Positions 52,797 through 64,000 of a stretch of DNA of 64,000 nt are shown here, one piece after another. The translations under genes and the position numbers were made by a program. Source of the stretch: Acidovorax sp. SRB_14. GTDB taxonomy: Bacteria > Pseudomonadota > Gammaproteobacteria > Burkholderiales > Burkholderiaceae_C. The notes beneath the pieces were generated by a model that saw only the letters and a list, made by a program, of their open reading frames with translations, was not told the origin of the DNA and searched no databases. The number at the start of each line of letters is the position of its first letter. Positions within the stretch are counted from its first letter, which is position 1. The stretch covers positions 98,118 through 162,117 of the forward strand of contig NZ_MWOK01000008.1 in the NCBI RefSeq assembly GCF_012932145.1, written 5' to 3'.

Positions 52797-52850
52797 TATT
52801 GTTTTAATAGCTACAAGCGCTTGACCCATCAGCGTTTGAGGCCTGTCTGA
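52797..52850. repeat. Dispersed repeat copy at the lgt stop codon
   Basis: ATAGCTACAAGCGCTTGACC, then ATCAGCGTTTGAGGCCTGTC. The last codons and stop of lgt (GLKR then TGA) lie within it. Confidence 0.68.
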
Positions 52851-53665
52851 CCCATATTCATGGGCTGGCGCTGCGCCCACAGCCACAGGGCCACACCGGC
52901 GGCAATCATCGGCAGGCACAGCCACTGGCCCATGCTCATGCCCAGCGGCAACAGGCCCAGGAAACTGTCGGGCTCGCGGAAGAACTCGGCAATGAAACGG
53001 AACACGCCATAGCCGAACAGGAACGCCGCCGCCACCTGACCCTGGCGCCGCTCGCGCCGTGCATACAGCCACAGCAGCACGAACAGCAGCAGGCCTTCGA
53101 GCAGGAACTGGTAGACCTGCGAAGGGTGGCGCGGCAGCATCGAGCCGCTTTGCGGAAACACCATGCCCCAGGGCAACTCGGGGCTGGCAAAGCGACCCCA
53201 CAGTTCGCCGTTGATGAAGTTGCCCACCCGCCCTGCCGCCAGGCCCGTGGGCACGCAGGGCGCCACGAAGTCGGCGACCTGCAGCCAGGGCCGCTGGCGC
53301 GAGCGCGCAAACCAGACCATGGAGGCAATCACCCCCAGCAGGCCGCCGTGGAAACTCATGCCTCCCTGCCAGATGGCAAAGATCTCAAGCGGGTGCGTGG
53401 CGTAGTAACCGGGCTTGTAAAACAGGCAGTAGCCCAGCCGGCCGCCGATCACCACCCCCACCACACCAAGAAACAGGATGTCTTCCACGTCCTTGCGCGT
53501 CCAGGCGCCCGGCCCGGTGAGGGAGGCGAAGGGCGCGTGGCGCAGGCGCCGCGTCCCCAGAAACATGAAAAGGCCAAAGGCCGCCAGGTAGGTCAGGCCA
53601 TACCAGTGGATGGCCAGCGGGCCGATTTGCAGCGCAACAGGGTCGATATGGGGATACATCAGCAT
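52829..53665 (-). CDS. lgt: Prolipoprotein diacylglyceryl transferase
   Basis: 278 residues, about seven membrane segments. The Lgt signature [14 protein letters not shown] is intact, as are the HGGLLGVI (catalytic His region) and PHPSQVYQ-like ([20 protein letters not shown]) segments. It attaches diacylglycerol to the lipobox Cys of prolipoproteins. The stop lies inside a dispersed repeat copy, which therefore supplies the C-terminal residues. Confidence 0.95.
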   Translation of the reverse strand: MLMYPHIDPVALQIGPLAIHWYGLTYLAAFGLFMFLGTRRLRHAPFASLTGPGAWTRKDVEDILFLGVVGVVIGGRLGYCLFYKPGYYATHPLEIFAIWQGGMSFHGGLLGVIASMVWFARSRQRPWLQVADFVAPCVPTGLAAGRVGNFINGELWGRFASPELPWGMVFPQSGSMLPRHPSQVYQFLLEGLLLFVLLWLYARRERRQGQVAAAFLFGYGVFRFIAEFFREPDSFLGLLPLGMSMGQWLCLPMIAAGVALWLWAQRQPMNMGQTGLKR

Positions 53666-53716
53666 GCGGGCGATTGTGCACGCAGCGCCGCGGCAGCTCG
53701 GCCGTCCCCGTGCGTG

Positions 53717-54634
53717 TCACGGAACCGGCAGGGCCGCGCGCACGAAGTCGATCCAGCGCGCCAGCGCGGGCGCGTTGGGCACCGCATCGCGCCACACCAG
53801 ACTGGTTTCGCAGTGCGGCACGCCGGCCTCGGCCGGCACCTCGCGGTACACCACGCCGGGCCGCTGGAACTGGCGCACGCTGGCCGGCACCCAGGCCACG
53901 CCCAGGTCGGCCGACACCAGGTTGACGATGGTCTGCATCTGGATGGCTTCCTGCGCAACGCGGGGCTCGTGGCCTGCCGCGTGGTAGAGCGCAGCGATGG
54001 CGTCGTACAGCGAGGCCACGATGCGGCGCGGAAAGATCACCAGCGGCTCGTCCAGCAGCGCGTCCCAGTCCAGCGCCGTGCCCGTGGCCAGGGCGTGGTG
54101 CTCGGGCAGGGCCAGCACCAGGGGTTCGCTGGCCACGCGCAGGCGCTCCAGGGCGGGCGGCGCCTGCCCGGGCGCATGCAACAGCAGCCCGGCATCGATG
54201 TCGCCGCGCTGCAGCGCGTCCAGCTGCACGTCGCCCGTGGCCTCGATCAACTCCAGGTGCACCCCGGGCAGCGCGGCGCGAAAGGCGCGCACCCACTGCG
54301 GCAGCGGACCGAAGCCCACGGTCGAGACAAACGCCAGCCGCAGGCGCCCCAGTTCCCCTGCGGCCGCGGCACGCGCCTGGCCGGGCAGCTGCTGCGCACG
54401 CGCCAGCAGGTCCAGCACCTGCGGCAGCAGCGCCTTGCCCGCGGCCGTGAGCTGCACGCTGCGCTGGCTGCGGTCGAACAGGCGCAGGCCCAGCTTTTTT
54501 TCCAGCCCGGCGATGGCCTGGGTGAGCGGCGGCTGCGTCATGTGCAGGCGCTGGGCCGCGCGACCAAAGTGCAATTCCTGCGCCACGGCGGCGAACTGCT
54601 TCCAGGCGCGCATATCAATCAGAGGCTCACTCAT
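53717..54634 (-). CDS. LysR-family transcriptional regulator
   Basis: 305 residues. N-terminal winged helix: [20 protein letters not shown], then [20 protein letters not shown]. The C-terminal periplasmic-binding-like effector domain follows. It is divergent from ilvD with 99 bases between; a palindrome over its start codon has the T-N11-A form expected for LysR binding. It may regulate ilvD or only itself; the effector is unknown. Confidence 0.92.
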   Translation of the reverse strand: MSEPLIDMRAWKQFAAVAQELHFGRAAQRLHMTQPPLTQAIAGLEKKLGLRLFDRSQRSVQLTAAGKALLPQVLDLLARAQQLPGQARAAAAGELGRLRLAFVSTVGFGPLPQWVRAFRAALPGVHLELIEATGDVQLDALQRGDIDAGLLLHAPGQAPPALERLRVASEPLVLALPEHHALATGTALDWDALLDEPLVIFPRRIVASLYDAIAALYHAAGHEPRVAQEAIQMQTIVNLVSADLGVAWVPASVRQFQRPGVVYREVPAEAGVPHCETSLVWRDAVPNAPALARWIDFVRAALPVP

Positions 54635-54647
54635 ATGCGCAGCATAT
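54633..54647. promoter_or_regulatory. LysR-type operator candidate
   Basis: ATATGC-GCA-GCATAT, a perfect 6-3-6 palindrome containing T-N11-A, overlapping the start codon of the lysR gene and facing ilvD. Confidence 0.55.
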
Positions 54648-54733
54648 CAATGAACGCCTTCAAACGGATTGGATCGCCCGCGCCAATGACCGCATACTGG
54701 TGCCTGGAAAAACCACCCCCGACAGGAAACCCC

Positions 54734-56440
54734 ATGGCAGACAGCACAGTCATCCCGATCCGCCCCGTCAACGAGCGCAGCGCCCACATCACCCAGGGCA
54801 AGTCGCGTGCGCCCAACCGCTCCATGTACTACGCCATGGGCTACGAGGAATCGGATTTCTCCAAGCCCATGGTCGGCGTCGCCAATGGCCACAGCACCAT
54901 CACGCCTTGCAACTCGGGCCTGCAAAGGCTCGCCGACGCGGCCATTGAGGGCATCGAGGAAGCCGGCGGCAACGCCCAGGTGTTTGGCACACCGACCATT
55001 TCGGACGGCATGGCGATGGGCACCGAGGGCATGAAATACAGCCTGGTCAGCCGCGAGGTCATCAGCGACTGCATCGAGACCTGCGTACAAGGCCAGTGGA
55101 TGGACGGCGTGCTGGTGGTCGGCGGCTGCGACAAGAACATGCCCGGCGGCCTGATGGGCATGCTGCGCGCCAATGTGCCCGCCATCTACGTGTACGGCGG
55201 CACCATCCTGCCTGGCCGCTACCAAGGCAAGGACCTGAACATCGTCAGCGTGTTCGAGGCCGTGGGCGAGAACGCCGCCGGCAAGCTCAGCGACTTCGAC
55301 CTGCACGAGATCGAAAAGCGCGCCATTCCCGGCACCGGCAGCTGCGGCGGCATGTACACGGCCAACACCATGTCGAGCGCCTTCGAGGCGCTGGGCATCA
55401 GCCTGCCCTACTCCAGCACCATGGCCAACCCGCACGACGAGAAGCAGAACTCGGCCAAGGAATCGGCCAAGGTGCTGATCGAGGCGATCAAGAAAGACAT
55501 CAAGCCGCGCGACATCGTGACGCGCAAGAGCATCGAAAACGCCGTCGCCGTGATCATGGCCACAGGAGGCTCGACCAACGCGGTGCTGCACTTCCTGGCC
55601 ATTGCCCACGCAGCGGGCGTCGAATGGAGCATCGACGACTTCGAGCGCGTGCGCCAGAAGACGCCCGTGCTCTGCGATTTGAAGCCCAGCGGCCAGTACC
55701 TCGCGGTGGACCTGCACCAGGCCGGCGGCATTCCGCAGGTCATGAAGGTACTGCTCAACGCCGGCCTGCTGCACGGCGACTGCCTGACCATCGAAGGCAA
55801 GACCATCGCCGAAGTGCTGAAAGACGTGCCCGACCAGCCGCGCGCCGACCAGAACGTGATCCGTCCGATCGACAAGCCCATGTACGCGCAAGGGCACTTA
55901 GCCATCCTCAAGGGCAACCTGAGCCCCGAAGGCGCGGTCGCCAAGATCACCGGGCTGAAGAACCCGGTGATCACCGGCCCGGCGCGCGTGTTTGACGACG
56001 AACAGTCGGCCCTGCAAGCCATCCTCGACGGCAAGATCGTGGCCGGCGATGTGATGGTGCTGCGCTACCTGGGCCCCAAGGGCGGCCCGGGCATGCCCGA
56101 GATGCTGGCACCCACGGGCGCGCTGATCGGCGCCGGCCTCGGCGAGAGCGTCGGCCTGATCACCGACGGGCGGTTCTCGGGCGGCACCTGGGGCATGGTG
56201 GTGGGCCACGTCGCTCCCGAAGCGGCGGCCGGCGGCACGATTGCCTTCGTGGAGGAAGGTGACTCGATCACCATCGACGCACACCAGCTGGTGTTGGAGC
56301 TCAACGTTCCCGAGGCCGAGATCGCCCAACGCCGGGCAGGTTGGAAGGCCCCCGCCCCGCGCTATACGCGCGGCGTACAGGCCAAGTTCGCGTTCAACGC
56401 CGCCAGCGCCAGCAAGGGTGCGGTGCTGGACAACTATTGA
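54734..56440 (+). CDS. ilvD: Dihydroxy-acid dehydratase
   Basis: 568 residues. Iron-sulfur and active-site motifs [22 protein letters not shown] and [20 protein letters not shown], and the C-terminal [20 protein letters not shown], are intact. It performs the third common step of branched-chain amino-acid synthesis. The ATG at 54734 is chosen from the family start ([10 protein letters not shown]); the open frame extends far upstream over lgt and lysR but is not coding there. A strong terminator follows. Confidence 0.96.
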   Translation: MADSTVIPIRPVNERSAHITQGKSRAPNRSMYYAMGYEESDFSKPMVGVANGHSTITPCNSGLQRLADAAIEGIEEAGGNAQVFGTPTISDGMAMGTEGMKYSLVSREVISDCIETCVQGQWMDGVLVVGGCDKNMPGGLMGMLRANVPAIYVYGGTILPGRYQGKDLNIVSVFEAVGENAAGKLSDFDLHEIEKRAIPGTGSCGGMYTANTMSSAFEALGISLPYSSTMANPHDEKQNSAKESAKVLIEAIKKDIKPRDIVTRKSIENAVAVIMATGGSTNAVLHFLAIAHAAGVEWSIDDFERVRQKTPVLCDLKPSGQYLAVDLHQAGGIPQVMKVLLNAGLLHGDCLTIEGKTIAEVLKDVPDQPRADQNVIRPIDKPMYAQGHLAILKGNLSPEGAVAKITGLKNPVITGPARVFDDEQSALQAILDGKIVAGDVMVLRYLGPKGGPGMPEMLAPTGALIGAGLGESVGLITDGRFSGGTWGMVVGHVAPEAAAGGTIAFVEEGDSITIDAHQLVLELNVPEAEIAQRRAGWKAPAPRYTRGVQAKFAFNAASASKGAVLDNY

Positions 56441-56456
56441 CGCAGGGCGTGGGCTG

Positions 56457-56491
56457 AAAGTGCCTGCGGCAAACATGCCGCAGGCACTTTT
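56457..56491. terminator. Bidirectional terminator after ilvD
   Basis: Perfect 14-base-pair stem AAAGTGCCTGCGGC / GCCGCAGGCACTTT (56457-56470 with 56477-56490), six-base loop. Confidence 0.9.
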
Positions 56492-56524
56492 GCAGAGAGG
56501 CCGGCGAAGGCGCTATCTTGCCGG

Positions 56525-56767
56525 TCAACGCGGCTTGCGGGGCCGCATGCCCAGGGCATCCTTGTGCCGGTCAATGCGGTCCCGCTTGCGCTTGTCCATT
56601 TTTTCCATGGCGCGCCGCTTGGTGTAGCCAGTGGCATCGGCCCAGGCCCACCATGCGGCCGCCAGTGCAAACGGCGCCACGACCCACCACCACGACCAGT
56701 CCGCGGGGGGGCCGATGTGCAGCGACTTCAGCAGCACCAGAATGATCCCCAGTCCCAACATATACAT
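56525..56767 (-). CDS. Small Trp-rich protein (TIGR04438-type)
   Basis: 80 residues. One or two membrane segments (LGLGIILVLLKSLHIGPPAD; SWWWVVAPFALAAAWWAWAD), nine tryptophan-rich positions, then a basic tail (KRRAMEKMDKRKRDRIDRHK). This matches a family of small Trp-rich proteins found in betaproteobacteria, with no known function. ATG at 56767 and at 56761 are both possible. Confidence 0.88.
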   Translation of the reverse strand: MYMLGLGIILVLLKSLHIGPPADWSWWWVVAPFALAAAWWAWADATGYTKRRAMEKMDKRKRDRIDRHKDALGMRPRKPR

Positions 56768-56870
56768 ATCTTGCCCTCGCCAGTCTCTGCGTCCTCTGCT
56801 CTTCGTCAACTGGAGCCGTGCGAATCGCGTTAAAGTCCAAGGCACTGTAACCCAACCACAGGAAAGAACC

Positions 56871-57179
56871 ATGATGAAACGCACCCTGATCACTCTTGCC
56901 ATGACGCTGTCGGTGGCCGCCCCGGCCATGGCCGACCAAGCCCTCGCAACGTCCAAAAACTGCATGGCCTGCCATGCAGTCGACAAGAAGCTGGTCGGTC
57001 CTTCTTTCAAGGACGTGGCCGCCAAGTACGCCGGCCAGAAGGATGCCACCGACAAGCTGGCCACCAAGATCATGAAGGGCGGTTCGGGCGTATGGGGCCC
57101 GGTGCCCATGCCTGCGAACCCCCAGGTCAATGAAGCCGATGCCAAGAAGCTGGCCGACTGGGTGCTGGCACAGAAGTAA
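56871..57179 (+). CDS. Periplasmic class I cytochrome c (c551-like)
   Basis: 102 residues. Signal peptide ending PAMA (about residue 21), single haem site KNCMACHAVDKK and the distal Met loop in WGPVPMPANPQV. Length and motifs match small monohaem c8/c551 cytochromes that carry electrons to terminal oxidases or reductases. Electron donation to the cbb3 oxidase is possible. It has AGGAA upstream and a terminator after it. Confidence 0.93.
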   Translation: MMKRTLITLAMTLSVAAPAMADQALATSKNCMACHAVDKKLVGPSFKDVAAKYAGQKDATDKLATKIMKGGSGVWGPVPMPANPQVNEADAKKLADWVLAQK

Positions 57180-57223
57180 GGCTGCCAGCCGCACTTGGCG
57201 CCCTGCGGGTGCCAAGGCGCGTC

Positions 57224-57267
57224 GGGCCGCGTCCACGCAAGTTTGTGTGGACGCGGCCCTTTTTTTG
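57224..57267 (+). terminator. Intrinsic terminator after the cytochrome c gene
   Basis: Long GC-rich stem GGGCCGCGTCCACGCAA / TGTGTGGACGCGGCCC with three-base loop and seven T. Confidence 0.9.
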
Positions 57268-57301
57268 GTGCGTGGCTATGCCATCCGATGCGCCACCGGG
57301 C

Positions 57302-57763
57302 TCAGCCGAGGTCGCGCCTTGCGCGCAGCTGCTGCTCCAGCTGCCCCACGTAAGCAGCCGTGGAGTTGTCGGATTCCAGCATGCGCGCTGCGATCCGTGC
57401 GTCGAGCGCATCGAGCCGGGCCCACAAAGCCGATTGCGCTTGGCTGTGGTGCGTTTCGAGGTACTGGCGCAATTCCGTGAAACGCGAAGCCTCCGCCTTG
57501 TCCGCCAATTCGCGCTGCACCTGCATCTCCTTGGCATGGCGGCGTGCATCCATGAGCACCGTGCCTTGCAGCGACAGCACGTAGGCCACAAAGAACACGC
57601 CCAGCAAAACGGTCAACCCCAGCATCAGCAAGCCCAATGGTGCAGTGAACGACACCAGCCCCAGCGACACGGGCGACGGTGCCGCCAGCGTGTTCCAGTT
57701 CAATGCCGCCAGCAGCGCAATGGCCGCCACAGTCAGCAGCAAGAAAAAGGTTCTGAGGTTCAT
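57302..57763 (-). CDS. LapA-like membrane protein of unknown function
   Basis: 153 residues. Two membrane segments (TFFLLLTVAAIALLAALNW; LGLLMLGLTVLLGVFFVAYV) with a short periplasmic loop, then a cytoplasmic coiled coil (HAKEMQVQRELADKAEASRF). The two-helix hairpin with coiled coil resembles LapA/YciS-type proteins, but I cannot assign it firmly. ATG at 57763 is chosen from the hydrophobic start. Confidence 0.78.
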   Translation of the reverse strand: MNLRTFFLLLTVAAIALLAALNWNTLAAPSPVSLGLVSFTAPLGLLMLGLTVLLGVFFVAYVLSLQGTVLMDARRHAKEMQVQRELADKAEASRFTELRQYLETHHSQAQSALWARLDALDARIAARMLESDNSTAAYVGQLEQQLRARRDLG

Positions 57764-57905
57764 GGCGGGGCTCCAGCGGTGGGCGCGCTTGGCGCGCGGG
57801 GTGTTCGGGGTCAAGCGCCCTTGTACCCCAACTTGCCGGGCTCGCGGCACGCAGCTCGGCGATTTCCGCCCCTCTCCTACACCAGCGCGCTTGTGCTCCC
57901 CACAA

Positions 57906-57937
57906 CAAAAAGCCGCCCTGTCTTGCGGCAGGGCGGC
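57906..57937 (-). terminator. Intrinsic terminator after acs
   Basis: Nine-base-pair stem GCCGCCCTG / CAGGGCGGC (57929-57937 with 57912-57920), eight-base loop, five T on the minus strand. Confidence 0.85.
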
Positions 57938-57958
57938 CTCCTGGTGGGGTGCGACGGC

Positions 57959-59956
<1,998 letters not shown>

Positions 59957-60133
59957 GGTGGTGTCTCCTGAAGATCAATAAAAGGCTGCCCATACTTTCA
60001 GCGCGGCCACTTACATACCACTGACGGGCATGGAGCTTACCAAGGGGCGCCGCAAGCCCCCGGCGACGTGCCGCGCTCCTTCCCTTTTGTGCGGCCACCC
60101 GTGGTCGCTTTTTGCCGCGCCGGGCACAGACCG

Positions 60134-61087
60134 CTAGAGCGCCAGGCGCGCGCGCGCGGCCAGGTACTCGCGGCGCAGCCGCTCGACCAGCGCGGCAGCG
60201 CTGGTGACCTCGGTCACGGCGCCAATGCCCTGGCCGCAGCCCCAGATGTCCTTCCAGGCCTTCTTGGCGTCGCCGCCGAAGTTCATTTTGCTCGGGTCGG
60301 ACTCGGGCAGGTTGTCGGGGTCCATGCCGGCGGCGCGGATCGAGGGCGCCAGGTAGTTGCCGTGCACGCCAGTGAACAGGTTGCTGTAGACGATGTCGTC
60401 CGAACTGCCGCTGACGATGGCCTGCTTGTAGGCCTCGCTGGCGCGCGCTTCTTGCGTGGCGATGAAGGCCGAGCCGATGTAGGCGAAGTCGGCGCCCATG
60501 GCCTGCGCGGCCAGGATCGCGTTGCCGCTGGCGATGGCGCCGCTGAGCGCGATCGGGCCGTCGAACCACTGGCGGATTTCCTGGATCAGCGCGAACGGGC
60601 TCTTCACGCCCGCGTGGCCGCCGGCGCCGGCGGCGACAGCAATCAGGCCATCGGCGCCTTTCTCGATCGCCTTGCGCGCGAACTTGTTGTTGATGATGTC
60701 GTGCAGCACGATGCCGCCCCAGCTGTGCACGGCCTGGTTCACGTCTTCGCGCGCGCCCAAGGACGTGATGACGATCGGCACCTTGTACTTGGCGCAGACT
60801 TCCATGTCGTGGTCGAGCCGGTCATTGCTCTTGTGCACGATCTGGTTGATGGCGAACGGCGCCGCAGGCGCGTCGGGGTGCGCGCGGTCGTAGGCGGCCA
60901 GCGTTTCGGTGATCTCGGCCAGCCAGTCGTCGAGCTGCGCGGCCGGTCGCGCGTTGAGTGAAGGCATCGCGCCGACGATGCCCGCCTGGCACTGCGCGAT
61001 CACGAGCTGCGGGTTGCTGATGATGAACAGCGGCGAGCCGATGACGGGCAGCGACAGCTTTTGCAAAACGGGGGGCAGCTTGGACAT
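60134..61087 (-). CDS. NPD-family nitronate monooxygenase-like flavoprotein
   Basis: 317 residues, FMN-binding TIM barrel. Family features: LPVIGSPLFIISNPQLVIAQ at the N-terminus, VAAGAGGHAGVKSPFALIQE (FMN phosphate region) and IALSGAIASGNAILAAQAMG. Nitronate monooxygenases oxidise alkyl nitronates with FMN; many family members are uncharacterised or act as enoyl reductases. The ATG at 61087 matches the family start. It is followed by a spacer of 177 bases without a gene. Confidence 0.85.
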   Translation of the reverse strand: MSKLPPVLQKLSLPVIGSPLFIISNPQLVIAQCQAGIVGAMPSLNARPAAQLDDWLAEITETLAAYDRAHPDAPAAPFAINQIVHKSNDRLDHDMEVCAKYKVPIVITSLGAREDVNQAVHSWGGIVLHDIINNKFARKAIEKGADGLIAVAAGAGGHAGVKSPFALIQEIRQWFDGPIALSGAIASGNAILAAQAMGADFAYIGSAFIATQEARASEAYKQAIVSGSSDDIVYSNLFTGVHGNYLAPSIRAAGMDPDNLPESDPSKMNFGGDAKKAWKDIWGCGQGIGAVTEVTSAAALVERLRREYLAARARLAL

Positions 61088-61116
61088 GGCGTCTCCGGAT
61101 CCTTGTGATTTTGAAT

Positions 61117-61170
61117 GAAATCGGCCTATAACGCTTGCTGGTCAAGCACTGCAAGCTCATATATTAATAG
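61117..61170. repeat. Dispersed repeat copy before the NPD gene
   Basis: GGCCTATAACGCTTGCTGGTCAAGC, then CACTGCAAGCTCATATATTA; minus-strand reading gives GAGCTTGCAGTGCTTGAC, a diverged left arm. Confidence 0.5.
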
Positions 61171-61204
61171 CACAACAACCCGCGTATGCGGGCTGCCCTG
61201 GGCG

Positions 61205-62995
61205 TCAGAACGCGTCCAGCTCCAGCGCCACCACGCTGCCGGCACCGTCCACGATGCTGTCGCGCAGGCCACCGGCCTTGACCAGGATGTGCTCGGCATA
61301 GAACTGTGCCGTGGCGATTTTGGCGCGCAGGAAGGCCTCGTCCTGTCCCTGGGGCAACAGCTGCTGCGCCACCAGCAGCGCACGCGCCATCTGCCAGCCC
61401 GCCGCCAGGTTGCCGGCCAGCAGGAGGTAGGGCACGCTGCCGGCGAACACGGCGTTCGGCGCGGTCTTGGTCTGGCGGGCGACGAAGTCCACCACATCGA
61501 CAAACGCCAGGCGCGCGGCCTGCAGGCGCTGGGCCACGGCTTGGGCCGCGGCCGTGCCGCTGGCGGCCAGCTGGCTTTCGGTCTGCTCGATCTGCGCGGC
61601 AATGGCGCGCGCGGCCTGGCCGCCGTCGCGCGCGGTTTTGCGGCCCACGAGATCGTTGGCCTGGATGGCCGTGGTGCCTTCGTAGATGGTCAGGATGCGC
61701 GCGTCGCGGTAGTACTGCGCTGCGCCGGTCTCCTCGATGAAGCCCATGCCGCCGTGCACCTGCACGCCCAGGCTGGTCACTTCGATACTCATCTCGGTGC
61801 TGTAGCCCTTGACCAGCGGCACCATGAATTCGTAGAACGTGGCGTTCTGCTTGCGCACCTCGGCATCAGGGTGGTGGTGCGCCGCGTCGTAGGCGGCCGC
61901 CGCCGTGGTGGCCATGGCGCGGCAGCCCTCGGTGTAGGCGCGCATGGTCATGAGCATGCGGCGCACGTCGGGGTGGTGGATGATGGTCGCGCTGCCCTGC
62001 ACGCTGCCGTCGACGGGGCGGCTTTGCACGCGGTCGCGCGCGTACTGCACGGCCTTCTGGTACGCGCGCTCGGCAATCGCGATGCCCTGGACACCGACGG
62101 CGTAGCGCGCGGCGTTCATCATGATGAACATGTATTCGAGCCCGCGGTTCTCCTCGCCGACCAGGTAGCCCACGGCGCCGCCGTGGTCGCCGAACTGCAG
62201 CACCGCCGTGGGACTGGCCTTGATGCCCAGCTTGTGCTCGATGCTGACGCAGTGCGCATCGTTGCGCGCGCCCAGGCTGCCATCGGGGTTCACCAGGAAC
62301 TTGGGTACGACGAACAGGCTGATGCCCTTGACGCCCTCGGGGGCGCCCTGCACGCGGGCCAGCACCAGGTGCACGATGTTCTCGGCCATGTCGTGCTCAC
62401 CGTAGGTGATGAAGATCTTGGTGCCGAAGACCTTGTAGCGGCCATCGGGCTGCGGCTCGGCGCGCGTGCGCACCAGCGCCAGGTCCGAGCCGGCCTGGGG
62501 CTCGGTGAGGTTCATGGTGCCGGTCCATTGGCCGGTCACCAGCTTTTCGAGGTAGGTGGCCTTGAGTTCATCGCTGCCGGCCGTAAGCAGGGCCTCGATG
62601 GCGCCGTCGGTCAGCAGCGGGCACAGTGCAAAGCTCAGGTTGGCGCTGTTGCACATCTCGATGCAGGCCGCACCGATGGTCTTGGGCAGGCCCTGGCCGC
62701 CAAACTCGGACGGGTGCTGCAGGCCTTGCCAGCCGGCTTCGGCGTACTGGCGGAACGCGTCCTTGAAACCGGGCGTGGTGGTGACGGCGCCGGCCTGGAA
62801 GCTCGACGGGTTCTGGTCCCCCTCCCAGTTCAGCGGCGAGAGCACGCCCTCGTTGAACTTGGCGCATTCTTCGAGCACGGCCTGGGCGGTGTCGAGGCCC
62901 GCGTCTTCAAAGCCGGGCATCTGCGCGACCTGGTCGATATGGGCCAGGTGCTCGATGGCAAACAGCATGTCCTTGGTGGGGGCGGTATAGCTCAT
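61205..62995 (-). CDS. Acyl-CoA dehydrogenase (AcdA-type, ~596 residues)
   Basis: 596 residues, longer than standard acyl-CoA dehydrogenases, with a C-terminal AcdC-type extension. FAD/substrate motifs: GTMNLTEPQAGSDLALVRTR, MEVTSLGVQVHGGMGFIEET-like segment (SIEVTSLGVQVHGGMGFIEE), RDARILTIYEGTTAIQANDL. It transfers electrons to ETF; etfA lies just upstream in the same direction. The chain-length preference is not evident. ATG at 62995 is chosen from the family start with GGAGA upstream. Confidence 0.92.
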   Translation of the reverse strand: MSYTAPTKDMLFAIEHLAHIDQVAQMPGFEDAGLDTAQAVLEECAKFNEGVLSPLNWEGDQNPSSFQAGAVTTTPGFKDAFRQYAEAGWQGLQHPSEFGGQGLPKTIGAACIEMCNSANLSFALCPLLTDGAIEALLTAGSDELKATYLEKLVTGQWTGTMNLTEPQAGSDLALVRTRAEPQPDGRYKVFGTKIFITYGEHDMAENIVHLVLARVQGAPEGVKGISLFVVPKFLVNPDGSLGARNDAHCVSIEHKLGIKASPTAVLQFGDHGGAVGYLVGEENRGLEYMFIMMNAARYAVGVQGIAIAERAYQKAVQYARDRVQSRPVDGSVQGSATIIHHPDVRRMLMTMRAYTEGCRAMATTAAAAYDAAHHHPDAEVRKQNATFYEFMVPLVKGYSTEMSIEVTSLGVQVHGGMGFIEETGAAQYYRDARILTIYEGTTAIQANDLVGRKTARDGGQAARAIAAQIEQTESQLAASGTAAAQAVAQRLQAARLAFVDVVDFVARQTKTAPNAVFAGSVPYLLLAGNLAAGWQMARALLVAQQLLPQGQDEAFLRAKIATAQFYAEHILVKAGGLRDSIVDGAGSVVALELDAF

Positions 62996-63032
62996 GGGTC
63001 TCTCCTGCGGGGTGCGTGGCTTGTCCAGATAC

Positions 63033-63058
63033 AAAAAAGGGCATCGCGAAGGATGCCC
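63033..63058 (-). terminator. Terminator between etfA and the acyl-CoA dehydrogenase
   Basis: Stem GGGCATC / GATGCCC (63052-63058 with 63039-63045), six-base loop, T run on the minus strand. The acyl-CoA dehydrogenase therefore probably has its own promoter or relies on partial read-through. Confidence 0.8.
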
Positions 63059-63076
63059 TGGGGGTGGCGGCGGGGT

Positions 63077-64000
63077 TTACAGGGCCTTGACCAGTTCCGG
63101 CACGGCCGCAAACAGGTCGGCCTCCAGGCCGTAGTCGGCCACCGAGAAGATCGGCGCCTCGGGGTCCTTGTTGATCGCAACGATCACCTTCGAGTCCTTC
63201 ATCCCCGCCAGGTGCTGGATCGCCCCCGAGATGCCCACAGCCACGTACAGCTCGGGCGCGACGATCTTGCCCGTCTGCCCGACCTGCCAGTCGTTGGGCG
63301 CGTAGCCCGCGTCCACCGCGGCGCGGCTTGCGCCCATCGCGGCTCCCAGCTTGTCGGCCAGCGGCGTGATCACTTCGTCGAACTTTTCCTTGCTGCCGAG
63401 CGCCCGCCCGCCCGAGACGATGATCTTGGCGGCCGTCAGTTCGGGCCGGTCGCTGTGCGCGATCTCGCTGCCGACAAAGCGGCTTTGGCCCGCATCCGGC
63501 GTGGCGGCCGTGGGCTCGACGGCAGCGCTGCCGCCGGCAGCCTGCGCCGCGTCAAAGCCCGTCGTGCGCACGGTGAGCACCTTGACGGCGTCCAGGCTCT
63601 GCACGGTGGCGATCGCGTTGCCCGCGTAGATCGGGCGCTCGAACGTGTCGGCCGAGATCACGCGGGTGATGTCGCTGATCTGCGCGACGTCGAGCCGGGC
63701 GGCCACGCGCGGCGCGACGTTCTTGCCGCCGGCCGTGGCGGCAAACAGGATGTGGCTGTAGTTGCCAGCCCCATCGCCCTGGAGCGCGAGCACCTGCGCG
63801 GCGACGTTCTCGGCGAGGCCGTGTTCGAGCCCGGGGGCGTCGGCGTGGAGGACCTTGGCGACGCCGGCTATTTGGGCGGCGGCCTGCGCGGCCGCTGCCG
63901 CGTTGTGGCCGGCGACGAGCACGTGCACGTCGCCGCCGCAGGCGGCAGCAGCGGTGACGGTGTGGAGCGTGGCGCCCTTGAGGGACGCGTTGTCGTGTTC
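63077..64000 (-). CDS. etfA: Electron transfer flavoprotein alpha subunit, 5' end missing
   Basis: 308 residues visible; only the first few are beyond the window edge. Visible start [20 protein letters not shown], and the ETF-alpha signature [20 protein letters not shown] with [20 protein letters not shown] (FAD domain). It accepts electrons from acyl-CoA dehydrogenases. A terminator follows. Confidence 0.94.
   Translation of the reverse strand, partial: EHDNASLKGATLHTVTAAAACGGDVHVLVAGHNAAAAAQAAAQIAGVAKVLHADAPGLEHGLAENVAAQVLALQGDGAGNYSHILFAATAGGKNVAPRVAARLDVAQISDITRVISADTFERPIYAGNAIATVQSLDAVKVLTVRTTGFDAAQAAGGSAAVEPTAATPDAGQSRFVGSEIAHSDRPELTAAKIIVSGGRALGSKEKFDEVITPLADKLGAAMGASRAAVDAGYAPNDWQVGQTGKIVAPELYVAVGISGAIQHLAGMKDSKVIVAINKDPEAPIFSVADYGLEADLFAAVPELVKAL

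Noticed and set aside
53126..54733. Long open frame fused in front of ilvD (1104 codons in all)
   Set aside because: It runs antisense to lgt and lysR, has no family resemblance, and the known IlvD start ([10 protein letters not shown]) is internal. High GC keeps such frames open.
60085..60130. Hairpin GCGGCCAC / GTGGTCGC followed by T on the plus strand
   Set aside because: It would terminate rightward transcription, but no rightward gene ends here; left unassigned.

Overview
This window is high-GC DNA from a betaproteobacterium, most probably a member of the Comamonadaceae (Acidovorax / Diaphorobacter / Alicycliphilus-like). Gene content, the zapA-6S RNA arrangement, a small Trp-rich protein, a cbb3 oxidase cluster with FNR boxes and a malonate cluster all fit. 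The assignment is from gene content and protein resemblance only; no search was run. Gene density is high, both strands are used, and I see no rRNA, prophage, insertion sequence or CRISPR array.

Layout. 1-4.5 kb: a leftward cobalamin operon (riboswitch with terminator - btuB - cobB - cobU - btuF-like) with 1-4 base overlaps. 4.5-6.2 kb: zapB-like, zapA, 6S RNA and a TSUP permease. 6.2-10 kb: a two-gene c-di-GMP unit (PAS-GGDEF-EAL and HD-GYP). 10-13.1 kb: SafE-like protein, hemN and divergent fnr around an FNR box. 13.2-20.6 kb: a SWIB-domain protein, then an iron block (TonB receptor, piuC, an FMN alpha-hydroxyacid oxidase, bfd, a 24-residue membrane peptide, tonB-exbB-exbD, hemP). 20.8-26.2 kb: HbpS/GlcG-like protein, Bax-inhibitor-1 protein, rlmD and small exported or unknown proteins, ending in a secreted nuclease. 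26.4-34.8 kb: the translation operon thrS-infC-rpmI-rplT-pheS-pheT-ihfA-merR followed by tRNA-Pro, led by what looks like a threonine attenuator. 34.8-38.5 kb: aceA, a DMT exporter, rraA and a small membrane protein. 38.5-46.3 kb: the cbb3 oxidase cluster (ccoI-ccoS-ccoNOQP-ccoG-fixH) and uspA. 46.9-52.6 kb: malonate use (matR-matA-tctC-echA-matB). 52.8-64 kb: lgt, a LysR regulator divergent from ilvD, small proteins, a cytochrome c, acs, a nitronate monooxygenase-like protein, an acyl-CoA dehydrogenase and the 3' part of etfA.

How parts connect. Three FNR boxes (fnr/hemN, ccoN, ccoI/uspA) tie the oxygen regulator to oxidase assembly, haem synthesis and a stress protein, each with a -10-like hexamer at about class II spacing. 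Fur-like sites precede the TonB receptor and bfd. The cobalamin operon appears to be controlled by a transcription-terminating riboswitch.

The most unusual signals are: (1) a dispersed imperfect inverted repeat of about 45-60 bases, with an AGCGCTT core, seen about a dozen times in spacers and apparently also inside cobU, rlmD, an enoyl-CoA hydratase gene and a DMT transporter gene, where it is read in frame; (2) a putative 13-residue, three-threonine leader peptide, hairpin and terminator before thrS; (3) an apparent ATA start for infC; and (4) a 24-residue membrane peptide in the iron cluster.
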